DNA of 64,000 nucleotides from the NCBI GenBank assembly GCA_035296965.1, contig DATGZX010000010.1:61634-125633 (forward strand), given 5' to 3'. The notes beneath the pieces are model-generated. The model did not search any database. It saw nothing but the letters and a program-made list of their open reading frames with translations, and was not told the DNA's origin. The position numbers were made by a program, and so were the translations under genes. Numbering within the stretch: the first letter of the stretch is position 1; every line of letters starts with the position of its first letter. Of this stretch, positions 16,118-24,527 are shown one piece after another. This DNA comes from DATGZX01 sp035296965 (GTDB lineage: Bacteria; Planctomycetota; Planctomycetia; Gemmatales; Gemmataceae).

Positions 16118-16338
16118 CCGTCTGCTCTTTCGCGTCGGGGAATTTGTAATCGGTCATCGGGTGAGCGCCCCTGCCGGGAGGGAGAGGTCTCCGGGAGTCC
16201 TTGGGATATTCTAGCAAACGAATGACCACGGTCAGCCCCCGCCGGAAATAGGTGGCAGGTGTCATGGCTGTCAGTTCATTTTATTGCCGAGTTCGAGGGC
16301 GCCCTGGTTTGGTTCCAATGGAGGTGGCAAGTCGAGTT

Positions 16339-16360
16339 GAGCAAGCTGCCAGCTTGCTCT
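16339..16360. repeat. short palindromic repeat, copy 3
   Basis: GAGCAAGCTGCCAGCTTGCTCT, 10-bp arms around GC, same family as 22307. Confidence 0.65.
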
Positions 16361-16454
16361 ACAAATGCGCGTCAACCCTGCAACGGTTGCACAGCCAGCC
16401 GAGGCTCGTTGTGCAACGCTTGCATGTCAGCTAGTGCTACAGCTAAACGCAACA

Positions 16455-16470
16455 CAAGCTGTCAGCTTGA
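16455..16470. repeat. short palindromic repeat, copy 4
   Basis: CAAGCTGTCAGCTTGAG, core only with a one-base change at the centre. Confidence 0.5.
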
Positions 16471-16542
16471 GAAACACATTGAAAGATCGCACCTGCGAAG
16501 CGGCGCAGGCGATTTGATGAACGTGCCCTTCTCTGCGCGCGG

Positions 16543-16686
16543 TCAGCTCTTGGGATTAGCCTTCAGGTCGATATCGAATTGGCTCTGACCGGGGATTACG
16601 TCGTAGTGGAGGGTAGTCTTTTCAGGATCCGAGTAGAGTGCGGGAATCTCGATGGTCTCGACCTTGACGGCCTTGCTGGGATCGGC
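16543..16686 (-). pseudogene. C-terminal fragment of a planctomycete secreted protein
   Basis: Forty-seven codons before a TGA at 16543 read KVETIEIPALYSDPEKTTLH then YDVIPGQSQFDIDLKANPKS. This matches the recurrent C-terminus of planctomycete lipoproteins with a carboxypeptidase-regulatory-like domain ('IPxLYSDPxKTxLxxxVxxGxxxFDIxL'). The preceding frame is lost abruptly near 16690, where an unrelated plus-strand fragment begins. A rearrangement scar is the simplest explanation. Confidence 0.5.
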
Positions 16687-16703
16687 GCCGGCGGACCAAG
16701 TGG

Positions 16704-16946
16704 GTGCGCGATTACCGAGCCTTTCGCCGGCTGCTGCCGAAACTGCTGCTGACCGAGCGCGGCAAGTTTGTCGCTATCCACGAGGAGCGGGTCATCGACA
16801 GTGATCGTGACGAAATGGCGTTGATTGCCAGAGGGCTGGCCGAGGTGGGCAATGTCGATATCCATGTCGGCCTCGTCACGGACTTGCCTGAGCCGGTCTA
16901 CCGCTCGGGTGTCGTGCGCGATCACTCGGGGTCGGCAGCACCATGA
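16704..16946 (+). pseudogene. fragment of a DUF5678-like small protein
   Basis: The GTG-initiated frame gives RDYRAFRRLLPKLLLTERGK then FVAIHEERVIDSDRDEMALI and VGLVTDLPEPVYRSGVVRD. This is the pattern of small planctomycete/cyanobacterial proteins linked to retroviral-type aspartyl proteases (DUF5678). The frame runs open into the neighbouring fragment without a convincing start, so the gene may be 5'-truncated. A short complete protein using GTG 16704 remains possible. Confidence 0.4.
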
Positions 16947-17039
16947 TTCGCTCTGCGTTCCTCACCCAACTAAGCGCCCGCAACTCTAGGAACTTATGAA
17001 ATGACAATCTAGCCGTAGGTATTCTCCCCTTTTATCATG

Positions 17040-17261
17040 TCACGGATTGGGCGGTGGAGGAGCAACGGGGGTGTTTGTCGTCGCCCCACTTCTCCCGCCC
17101 CCAGTGGTTTTGGCACCTGCCGCATTCTTGGTCAGCTCCTTCACCCTGTCGGCATTCTGTGCGGGGTTCCCGCCGGTCGGAGTGGCACTGCCGGAACAAC
17201 CCGCAGCAGGGATCAATAACGCCAGGCCAAAGAATATCGATAGAACAACGCTCTGCTTCAT
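17040..17261 (-). CDS. small lipoprotein
   Basis: A 73-residue protein starting MKQSVVLSIFFGLALLIPAA followed by GC, a lipobox (PAAG-C). The mature part is short, Gly/Thr/Pro-rich and ends PVAPPPPNP. It would be anchored by a lipid on Cys. It follows the DUF1559 gene on the same strand by about 150 nt, an arrangement seen repeatedly in Gemmataceae, so the two are probably expressed together. An earlier in-frame start at 17405 lacks a signal peptide at the right place and was rejected. Confidence 0.75.
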   Translation of the reverse strand: MKQSVVLSIFFGLALLIPAAGCSGSATPTGGNPAQNADRVKELTKNAAGAKTTGGGRSGATTNTPVAPPPPNP

Positions 17262-17414
17262 AAAAGGTTCCCCAACAATTTGCGATGAACGATTGACAGG
17301 CCACCACAGGCGACAGGGACCAAGCAGGTATGAAAGAAGTGCCCGGGATCGCTCCCGGGCTATGCTTCGCTTCCACACAAGGGTCGAGTAGAGATGGAAT
17401 CGCACCAGGCAAGC

Positions 17415-18497
17415 CTAGTTGAATGCGCTCGCATCGACGACGTTGCCCTCGTGCGCGCCGGCCAAGTTGGCCAACACGTAGAAGTCGATGCTCATGCTGA
17501 TGCCGTGCACCGAACCATCGACAAACACGAACTGGATGATCCCAGTGTGATCGCTGCTGAACTGGCTGTAGTTCGCTCCGACGCCATGGCCCAGCCCGAA
17601 ACCGGTAACCAAGTTGATGCCGGCGAACCACGGCTTATCCAAAGCGTTGGCGCCGCCGCCGAAGTCGGGGTCGTAGCGGCCAACTGTTTCTCCGTACATC
17701 AGCGTGTTGCTAGTGCCGTCCTTCACATCGCTAATTCTTAACTGGCTGCGTGCACCAAAGACTCCGGTGTACTGTCCCCAGTACGTCGACAGCCCGCTGG
17801 AGCCAGCAGCGCAGGGACCGTAGACACCTCCGCAGCCGGCGTAGTTGGTCCGACCCATGGGGAAGTCGATTTCAGCACCCCACCAGTTATCCGGGAATAT
17901 ACCCCAGGAGTAATAGCCGGTGCCTTCGAGCCAGACATCGAACCCGGTAAGAGTGCCCGCATAGGGAGGGGCAGTTGGATTAGCACCATAGGCATCGTTC
18001 ACGGGATTGAGGTCATTGTTGGTCGACGGGCAAAGGAATGTCTTGATTGAGGTGTGTGCCACGGCGTAATTCTGGCAGGGATAAATGCCCCCGGTCGGAC
18101 CGCCACCCCACCAGTTGAGTTGACTTCTGTAGTCGAACAGGTTGTAGGTGTTACCGGTCGACTGACCTAGCTGATAATACTGAAGCTGAGCGTTGTTCCA
18201 GAGGTTTTGCTGCTCAATGAAGGGCAGCAAGGTGGCCAGATTGCCGACAAATTGGCCATTTGCCCAATTCCCAATCGGCATGCATCCGCAGTAACCGACC
18301 GGCAAGACGCCATAAGCACTTTCGTAATTGAGCGCGGCCAGTCCTAGCTGCTTCAAGTTGTTCTGGCAGCTCATCCGATTGGCAGCCTCGCGCACTTTCT
18401 GGACGGCTGGGAGCAGGAGCCCAACCAAGACGGCGATGATGGCGATCACCACCAGCAACTCGATCAGAGTGAAACCGGAACGACGGGACAGGCGCAT
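17415..18497 (-). CDS. DUF1559 prepilin-like secreted protein
   Basis: A 360-residue protein with a type IV prepilin leader: short basic MRLSRRSG, then FTLIELLVVIAIIAVLVGLL with cleavage after Gly and Glu at +5. The next motif, QKVREAANRMSCQNNLKQLG, is the DUF1559 (SBP_bac_10) signature. The C-terminus has the usual H-x-G-x(2)-Q-FVFVDGSVHGIS-type block. Planctomycetes carry dozens of these paralogues, exported through a pilin/type II secretion-like route and of unknown function. The start at 18497 places the leader at the N-terminus; the frame upstream is non-coding in character. Confidence 0.93.
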   Translation of the reverse strand: MRLSRRSGFTLIELLVVIAIIAVLVGLLLPAVQKVREAANRMSCQNNLKQLGLAALNYESAYGVLPVGYCGCMPIGNWANGQFVGNLATLLPFIEQQNLWNNAQLQYYQLGQSTGNTYNLFDYRSQLNWWGGGPTGGIYPCQNYAVAHTSIKTFLCPSTNNDLNPVNDAYGANPTAPPYAGTLTGFDVWLEGTGYYSWGIFPDNWWGAEIDFPMGRTNYAGCGGVYGPCAAGSSGLSTYWGQYTGVFGARSQLRISDVKDGTSNTLMYGETVGRYDPDFGGGANALDKPWFAGINLVTGFGLGHGVGANYSQFSSDHTGIIQFVFVDGSVHGISMSIDFYVLANLAGAHEGNVVDASAFN

Positions 18498-18923
18498 GAT
18501 CTTCCCCCCCAACGGAGATATAGAAAGAAAATGAAAAAACTCAAGATTACCGCTCCTGACTTCCCAAACACGGTGAGGTGCGAGGCAGGTCGCCTTCAGG
18601 AGAGACTCGCTCAAACTTAATGATATCCTTATAAACATGAAAATCTGCAAATGCAAGCGGCAAATCGAGAAAAATAAATTTGCATCTCTTTTATTGCAAG
18701 CCTGACGCGTGCATTGGGTGCGAAATCCCCAGGTGCGGCCTTACCATCAGATGCCACTCCAGCGGCCATCTCTGGCAAGGCCACTTGTAGGCGTCTCCGA
18801 TCGCGGCGGATGAAGGCCACTCATTCCTGGCCTGGAAAAGTGAAGGCGTTAGCACTTCCCTCTGTTACAATTTCGTCCTGGTCAGATTCCTGGGGCTCTC
18901 CTGATTTTGAGGAGTAGTTTCTC
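18498..18923. other. 426-bp divergent intergenic region
   Basis: Lies between the DUF1559 gene (minus) and the secreted propeller gene (plus) and should hold both promoters. The part at 18600-18690 is AT-rich. No RNA or gene recognised. Confidence 0.5.
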
Positions 18924-20867
18924 ATGCGTTGCCTCGTTTGTCTCACCGTGTTGCTCCTTTGTTCTCCGCTGCGGGGGCAGGTTCCAAGCAAGGAACGGTC
19001 CTATCCACAGTTGCTCTCTACCTGTTATCCCAAGGGCATTGCCGCAGGCAGCGCCAGGCCGACGCCCTCATACGATTTCGTCGACAGGACCAAGCTGCCC
19101 GCCGGCGCCAAGGTCCTATCGGCCGCCAAAGCTCGTGAGGGCACGATCTGGGTGGTGACGGATGCCGGAGCGTTTCGCTCGGAAGGAGGCCCGTACGCAG
19201 CGCTTGCCGAATCTTCCATCCGGCCTGGCTTGCGGGTGGTGGCCGTGGCCAGTGATAGCATCGGCCATATCTGGGCAGCAACGAATAAAGGGTTGCTCGT
19301 AACCGACGGCAAAGGAGATTCCCACCTGATCGATGGTAAGGACGGGGTTCCCTACGAAAATATGACGTGCCTTCATCTCGCCGCCAACGGAGACGTATGG
19401 GGCGGCACGGCAAACGGGGCGTGGCGCTTACGCGGCGGCCGATTTCGCTACTTCTGGGGACGGCGCTGGTTACCAGGCAACGCCGTGCGCACCGTTTGGA
19501 CCGATGACCGCGGCCGCGCCTGGCTGGATACGGACGGCGGCTTCGCCTGTATCGAAGAAAAGTCGATGACGCTTTCGGAAAAGGCGGCTCATTTCGATGC
19601 CATCGCCCAGGCCCGGCACATACGCCGTGGTTTTATCAACGAGATTCATCTCAAGTCCGCGGGCCATCCGGCACAGGGTTACCGTTTCGAAGTCAGCGAC
19701 AACGACGGCTTGTGGAACAGTATCTACGTCGGCGCCATGACATTTCGCTATGCCGTCAGCAAAGAACCGAAGGCGAGGCAACAGGCGAAGCAGGGCCTGG
19801 AGGCGATGCTCGATCTGGAGCGGCTCAGTGGCATACCGGGTTTCCCGGCCCGCGCCGTCGTGACCGACGAAGAGCTGCGCCAGGGAATCGACGGCGTGGA
19901 TTTTCAAGGGAGGGTCAATGCGCCGGGAGAGACTGCCAAGGTCTGGTATCGCTCACCGGTCGATCCCACGGTTTGGTGCAAGGGGGATACCAGCAGCGAC
20001 GAGACCGATGGCCACTATTTCGCCTGGTACGTGTACCACGAGCTGGTTGCCGATGCCTCGGAGAAACAGAAAATTGCTGCTGTCGTCCGCAGGGTCACCG
20101 ATCACATCCTAAGCCATGACTATACGCTTGTGGACCACACCGGCCGCAAGACGCGCTGGGGCATCTGGCGGCCGGCACTCATCAATCATGATCCCTTCTA
20201 CATAACTTTGCAACCGATCAACTCGCTCGAGATGCTGGCCTACCTGACCATTGCGAGCCATATCACGGGCGATGAGAAGTATGCTCGGGCCTATGAGGAG
20301 CTGGTCCAGAAGCACCATTACTTGATCAACACGCTCCGCATCCGCCGAGGCTTACCGGGACAGTGGATGGGAATCAACCACTCCGATGATGAAATGCTGT
20401 TCATGATGTACTACGCCATCTTGAAATTGGAAAAGGATCCCGACCGGCGTCGCATCCTGGAAGAGAGCATCACGCGCGCCTGGGAAGGCGGTGGCGACGA
20501 GCAGGGCGTTCGCTTGGAACACAGCCCGCTCTACAACTTCATCTATGGAGCAACAACCGGCAAGCCCTGCTTGGCCGAGGAAGGCATTGAGAATCTGGAG
20601 GATTGGCCCTGGGACATGATCAACTGGAACGTGAAGAACCGCCAGCGGACGGACGTTCGCATCAGGTCTGCTCCCGGGCGCAACCGCAACGATGTCAATC
20701 TCGATCGGGTCCTGCCGCCATCGGAACGTTGCCTGGAACGCTGGAACGGTGATCCCTTCAGACCGGATGGTGGCAATAATGGCGTGACGGAGGACGACGG
20801 CGCGGCCTGGGCCCTGGCTTACTGGCTAGGCGTCTATCACGGTTATGTGCCGGCTGGTAAACGCTAA
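18924..20867 (+). CDS. secreted protein with propeller-type N-terminal repeats
   Basis: A 647-residue protein with a signal peptide (MRCLVCLTVLLLCSPLRGQV). Residues about 60-200 hold two-component-regulator-propeller-like units: GTIWVVTDAGAFRSEGG, IGHIWAATNKGLLVTDG, NGDVWGGTANGAWRLRGG and DRGRAWLDTDGGFACIEE. The remaining 440 residues form an alpha-helical, Trp/Tyr-rich region (YFAWYVYHELVADASEKQKI, GQWMGINHSDDEMLFMMYYA) resembling alpha/alpha-toroid glycosidase-like domains. It is likely to act on or bind carbohydrate outside the cytoplasm (inference). It is monocistronic by spacing. Confidence 0.75.
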   Translation: MRCLVCLTVLLLCSPLRGQVPSKERSYPQLLSTCYPKGIAAGSARPTPSYDFVDRTKLPAGAKVLSAAKAREGTIWVVTDAGAFRSEGGPYAALAESSIRPGLRVVAVASDSIGHIWAATNKGLLVTDGKGDSHLIDGKDGVPYENMTCLHLAANGDVWGGTANGAWRLRGGRFRYFWGRRWLPGNAVRTVWTDDRGRAWLDTDGGFACIEEKSMTLSEKAAHFDAIAQARHIRRGFINEIHLKSAGHPAQGYRFEVSDNDGLWNSIYVGAMTFRYAVSKEPKARQQAKQGLEAMLDLERLSGIPGFPARAVVTDEELRQGIDGVDFQGRVNAPGETAKVWYRSPVDPTVWCKGDTSSDETDGHYFAWYVYHELVADASEKQKIAAVVRRVTDHILSHDYTLVDHTGRKTRWGIWRPALINHDPFYITLQPINSLEMLAYLTIASHITGDEKYARAYEELVQKHHYLINTLRIRRGLPGQWMGINHSDDEMLFMMYYAILKLEKDPDRRRILEESITRAWEGGGDEQGVRLEHSPLYNFIYGATTGKPCLAEEGIENLEDWPWDMINWNVKNRQRTDVRIRSAPGRNRNDVNLDRVLPPSERCLERWNGDPFRPDGGNNGVTEDDGAAWALAYWLGVYHGYVPAGKR

Positions 20868-20895
20868 GAACGAAAGGGACTAATTGCCTTTGTCA

Positions 20896-22176
20896 CTAGG
20901 GCCCGCGATAGAGCGTGCCGCCCTTCATGACCAAGCGCACTTTTCGCAGGACCTTGATGTCCTGGACAGGGTCACCTTCGACCGCGATGATGTCGGCCAA
21001 GAGGCCAGGCTTGATCGCTCCAAGACGGTCGTCCAGGTGCAGGACCTTGGCGTTCACGGAGGTAGCGGCGCGGAGCGCTTGCAGGGTCGGCATGCCGTAT
21101 TCCACCAGGAGTTCGATTTCCCGAGCCTCCTCGCCATGGGCAAAAACGCCAACGTCGCTGCCGTTGGCAATCGTGACCCCAGCTTCGAGGGCCTCTTTGA
21201 AGCTGGCTCGCTTGGCCTTGACGGAGGCCGGTTCCGGGTCCGTGCCTTTGCGCCAGCCGCGGTACTTGGAGATGGCGTCTCCGGCGGCCAGCGTGGGGCA
21301 AAGCGCTACCTTGCGATTGGCCATCAGGCGAAAGACTTCGGCATCGCCCTCGTCTCCATGCTCGATCGTCTCGACGCCGGCCAAGGCTGCGCGGCGCATG
21401 CCTTCCTTCGTCGTTGCATGCGCCGCCACCGGACAGCCGGCAGAGCGGGCGGTTTGCACGATCAGCTTGATCTCTTCCAGCGAAAAAGTCGGCCGCGCTT
21501 CGCCGCTCGGTCCCCAGCGGTAGTCCGCATAAATCTTGATCCAGTCGGCCCCATGCCCAATTTGATTACGGACGACGCGCGTGAGCGCGTCGACTCCGTC
21601 TGCCTCCTCCGCACCTTGATGAATGGTCAACTCAGGGGCGAATCCCTTGGGTGCGTAGCTCCCGGTAGCCACGATGGCGCGCGTAACGACCAACATCCTC
21701 GGCCCGGGAATGATGCCCTGATTGATCGCTTCCTTGATCCCAACGTCGGCATAGCCCGCCCCCTCGGTGCCCAGGTCACGGATCGTGGTGAAACCCGACA
21801 GAAGCGTGTCGCGTGCGTGATTGCTGGCTCGGCAGACCCGCAGTGCCAGGGCCTCCTTGAGCACCTGGTCGTTCCACGGCGTTTCGTTATAAGGATGCAG
21901 CAGCAGATGCGAGTGGGCCTCGATGAGCCCGGGCAGGAGCGTTGTCCCGGGAAGATCCAGCACACGAGCGTCGGCGGGGGCCTTCACCTGATCCGCCGGC
22001 CCCACCTGCTCGATGCGCTGGCCGCGCACGAGCACCACCCAGCCCTCATGCCCTTCCTGGGAGAAGCCGTCGAAAACCCGCGCGGGCTTGAGCAGCAGCG
22101 GCTGGGCGGCATGCGCCCGGCCGCAGCTAATAAGTGCACAGCCAATCGCCACAGCTATGCGAAGCACCCGGAGCAT
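20896..22176 (-). CDS. secreted metal-dependent amidohydrolase (imidazolonepropionase-like)
   Basis: A 426-residue protein with signal peptide (MLRVLRIAVAIGCALISCGR). Catalytic-site motifs of the amidohydrolase superfamily are in order: HxH in GLIEAHSHLLLH, the carbamylated Lys in GADWIKIYADY, His in PVAAHATTKEG, His in GVETIEHGDEGD and the base Asp in IANGSDVGVFAHG. This is the imidazolonepropionase/Xaa-Pro-dipeptidase-like group, whose members cleave cyclic amides or acyl-dipeptides. The exact substrate is unknown. It converges with the preceding plus-strand gene, leaving only 28 nt between stops. Confidence 0.88.
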   Translation of the reverse strand: MLRVLRIAVAIGCALISCGRAHAAQPLLLKPARVFDGFSQEGHEGWVVLVRGQRIEQVGPADQVKAPADARVLDLPGTTLLPGLIEAHSHLLLHPYNETPWNDQVLKEALALRVCRASNHARDTLLSGFTTIRDLGTEGAGYADVGIKEAINQGIIPGPRMLVVTRAIVATGSYAPKGFAPELTIHQGAEEADGVDALTRVVRNQIGHGADWIKIYADYRWGPSGEARPTFSLEEIKLIVQTARSAGCPVAAHATTKEGMRRAALAGVETIEHGDEGDAEVFRLMANRKVALCPTLAAGDAISKYRGWRKGTDPEPASVKAKRASFKEALEAGVTIANGSDVGVFAHGEEAREIELLVEYGMPTLQALRAATSVNAKVLHLDDRLGAIKPGLLADIIAVEGDPVQDIKVLRKVRLVMKGGTLYRGP

Positions 22177-22499
22177 ATGATTTTCCCTTGCCTATGGATG
22201 TGATGCTCAGCCTGTCAGCCAGCGCACGGTAACCTGCCAATCAGGTGAATACAAGAGCCTCAAGTCTGGGTGGCGTCTCACTTTGCCGATCGGTATCAGT
22301 TTTCTCGTAGCTCAAGCTGCCAGCTTGAGCTACTACCGAACGCCGCAAATCCTTGACAATGCCGGCCCAACGCGCGTAGGATCTGGCGGGCATTGCGGCG
22401 GCGGATGAGAATTCTATGAGAGCAGCGTAAAGAAACTGGAGCTGTTTTTGCCGGTTTAGCGCTTCTTTCGTGGCAAAAGAAAGCAAGGACGAGTCGCTC
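22177..22499. other. divergent intergenic region with palindromic repeat
   Basis: It contains repeat copy 5 and the promoter region of the thioredoxin-like gene. No gene seen. Confidence 0.5.
22307..22333. repeat. short palindromic repeat, copy 5 (perfect)
   Basis: GTAGCTCAAGCTG-C-CAGCTTGAGCTAC: 13-bp perfect arms around a single base. It is the best-preserved member of the dispersed family in this window. Confidence 0.75.
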
Positions 22500-23153
22500 A
22501 TGAGGAATCATCTGGTAATGTTGCGATCTTTTTTTGTGCCGTGCCATCCACCCGGCTCAAGAGCCACGGTTGTTCTGGTGCTGTCACTGCTCATTCTCGG
22601 CGGGACTGCCGCCGCCTGGCCCGATCCGCCGCCCACGCCTGCGAATCAGCCCGAAGGACGTGAGGCAACGGCGCAGCTGCCAACAGAAGGAAAATCGCCT
22701 GCCCCGCCCGTGTCAGGTATTGAGCTCAAGATCGTCAAATATCCGGAGCTGATCGCGGCGGTAAAGGCGCAGCGAGGCAAGGTCGTAGTCGTGGACGTTT
22801 GGGCAAATACTTGCCTGCCTTGCAAAAGGGAGTTCCCCAACCTGGTCAAGCTTTACCAGGAGTACGCCATGGGTGGGTTAGCCTGCATGTCGGTGACTGT
22901 GGACCCGCCGGAAAATCGCGAAGCGGCCCTCAAATTCCTCAAGAATAAGGGCGCCGGCTTTGCAAACTATCTTCTGGACGAAGATGCTGCGCTGTGGCAA
23001 GAAAAGTGGAACGTGAAGGGGGTACCGGTGGTTTTCGTGTTCGATCGTGCGGGGAAGCGCGCCGCAAAGTTCGACAACGACGACCCCAAAAAGCAATTTA
23101 CGTATGCGGACGTTCGCAGTCTGGCCGTAAAGCTTCTCGAAGAAAAGCCATAA
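22500..23153 (+). CDS. membrane-anchored thioredoxin-like (TlpA/ResA-type) protein
   Basis: A 217-residue protein with an N-terminal hydrophobic anchor/signal (ATVVLVLSLLILGGTAAAWP), a Pro-rich linker, and a thioredoxin fold. VVVVDVWANTCLPCKREFPN carries the redox CxxC (CLPC). VKGVPVVFVFDRAG supplies the cis-Pro loop. Such proteins reduce or oxidise disulfides outside the cytoplasmic membrane. ATG 22470 is also in frame; 22500 is preferred because it keeps the leader short. The next gene starts 68 nt later on the same strand, so the two may form an operon. Confidence 0.85.
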   Translation: MRNHLVMLRSFFVPCHPPGSRATVVLVLSLLILGGTAAAWPDPPPTPANQPEGREATAQLPTEGKSPAPPVSGIELKIVKYPELIAAVKAQRGKVVVVDVWANTCLPCKREFPNLVKLYQEYAMGGLACMSVTVDPPENREAALKFLKNKGAGFANYLLDEDAALWQEKWNVKGVPVVFVFDRAGKRAAKFDNDDPKKQFTYADVRSLAVKLLEEKP

Positions 23154-23221
23154 GGCATTGCAATTCAATCCGTTTTGAGGCAAACTTATGTAGGGTACCT
23201 CAACCATTGGGAGAGTGAACC

Positions 23222-24304
23222 ATGATGCTTAGCAGTCGGCGGGGCTTCACCCTAGCGCTTGGCCTTCTCACGGTCTGCGGACTGGGAACGGCCAGAGCAG
23301 CGGGCAATGATCGCTCGCCAGACCGATCTGTCTCGTTCGGGGCCCTGCGGGCAGCGAGCGAAGAGGTAGCCTTGAAGCAAGCGAGCGATTGGCTCAAGCA
23401 GGTCGGCAAAACCGATGGCGCTTCCACCAAGGCATTTCAAAGCATCTGGTCCAATCCCGACCGGCCGTTATTAAATCGCATCGCCGAAACCCTCTCCCTC
23501 GGCGATGCGGACGCCGCCAAGCTCCTTGCCGATGCCAACGACCCCACCAAGCCGGCCCCGCAGACCGTGCCTGCAATCCTGAAAGACACCAAGCGGCCTG
23601 CCTTCTTTCGGGCGAACCTGGCGCTGGCCTACGCCAAGGCGCTTTCCAATCGTCGAATCTTTGAAGAATCTTTGGACACTCTCAGTTCTGTGAAGCCTGA
23701 AGAAGTAGTGGATCCGGGCGCTTATCTTTTCCACCGCGCGGTTGCCGAGCACGCTCTCCTGCGCAAGGATGAAGCGACGCGCTCGATCATCCGTCTCCTG
23801 GACGATGCCGTTGATGTGCCGGAGCGCTACAAGATGGTTGCGGTGCTGATGGCCTTTGACATGCAAACGTGGAAAGAAAAGGACCTGGGCGAGATCGCAC
23901 GCAAGATGGATAACATCGAGCGGCGCCTCGAATTGTCGCGTGGCGGTCCGAAGACGCAGAAAATCCAGAAGGAAGTCGTTGCCCGCCTCGACGAAATCAT
24001 CAAGCAGCTCGAAAACGAGTGCAAGGGCGAGTGCAACGGCGGCTGCTGCCCGAATGGCGGCCGACCTGGAGCCGGCAAACCCAATTCCCCCATGCGCGAC
24101 AGCATGATCGGGCGCAACTCCGGCCCGGGCAATGTAGATCCCAAGCAGTTGGAAACCATCGCCCGCGGCTGGGGCACACTCCCGCCAAAGGAACGTGCCC
24201 AGGCCATGCAGGAACTGACCCGCGACATGCCGCCGCGCTATCGCGAAGTCATCGAGACCTATTTCCGTAAACTGGCCCAACAGACTTCTGAAGCTTCACG
24301 ATAA
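23222..24304 (+). CDS. secreted helical protein of unknown function
   Basis: A 360-residue protein with signal peptide (FTLALGLLTVCGLGTARAAG) and a GGGAGAG ribosome-binding site. The body is helical, with TPR-like segments (LALAYAKALSNRRIFEESLD, AYLFHRAVAEHALLRKDEAT), a coiled coil (KIQKEVVARLDEIIKQLENE), a short Cys/Gly cluster (CKGECNGGCCPNGG) and a C-terminal domain with GWGTLPPKERAQAMQELTRD and MPPRYREVIETYFRKLAQ. That last part is a recurrent planctomycete C-terminus often next to genes for secreted helical proteins. No enzymatic motif. Two strong terminators follow. Confidence 0.75.
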   Translation: MMLSSRRGFTLALGLLTVCGLGTARAAGNDRSPDRSVSFGALRAASEEVALKQASDWLKQVGKTDGASTKAFQSIWSNPDRPLLNRIAETLSLGDADAAKLLADANDPTKPAPQTVPAILKDTKRPAFFRANLALAYAKALSNRRIFEESLDTLSSVKPEEVVDPGAYLFHRAVAEHALLRKDEATRSIIRLLDDAVDVPERYKMVAVLMAFDMQTWKEKDLGEIARKMDNIERRLELSRGGPKTQKIQKEVVARLDEIIKQLENECKGECNGGCCPNGGRPGAGKPNSPMRDSMIGRNSGPGNVDPKQLETIARGWGTLPPKERAQAMQELTRDMPPRYREVIETYFRKLAQQTSEASR

Positions 24305-24356
24305 TCGACGAGGGGCCAACCTCTCGGTGGCTCGCAAGGAAAAGACAATCTTCAAA

Positions 24357-24388
24357 GGGCGTGGCTGCACAGCAGCCACGCCCTTTTT
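24357..24388 (+). terminator. Rho-independent terminator
   Basis: A 12-bp perfect GC-rich stem (GGGCGTGGCTGC, loop ACA, GCAGCCACGCCC) followed by TTTTT. It ends the 22.5-24.3 kb transcript. Confidence 0.85.
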
Positions 24389-24450
24389 GCTTAATTCGAG
24401 CTTCGCAGATTTTGAAGCGTTGGCGGAGTGAATTGTTGAGGAAGGAAAAA

Positions 24451-24521
24451 CAAAAGCGGCGGCAAAGCACCGCACTCCAAAAGGGACTTCTTTGGACTGC
24501 GGTGCTTTGCCGCCGCTTTTG
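24451..24521. terminator. very long bidirectional terminator
   Basis: Arms 24451-24474 and 24498-24521 are perfect 24-bp inverted copies (CAAAAGCGGCGGCAAAGCAC...), flanked by A- and T-rich ends. It separates the converging secreted-protein and glnS genes, and the unusual stem length is notable. Confidence 0.8.
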
Positions 24522-24527
24522 TTTCCC

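Larger units (their letters stand above)
16118..16542. other. 425-bp intergenic region with two CAAGCTG palindromes
   Basis: No credible gene. It includes repeat copies 3 and 4 and a GGTTGCACAGC motif that is also seen near 11150. Confidence 0.5.

Noticed and set aside
20884..22203. Plus-strand 439-codon frame opposite the amidohydrolase
   Set aside because: All amidohydrolase metal ligands are in order on the minus strand; the plus frame is Arg/Gly-rich and featureless.
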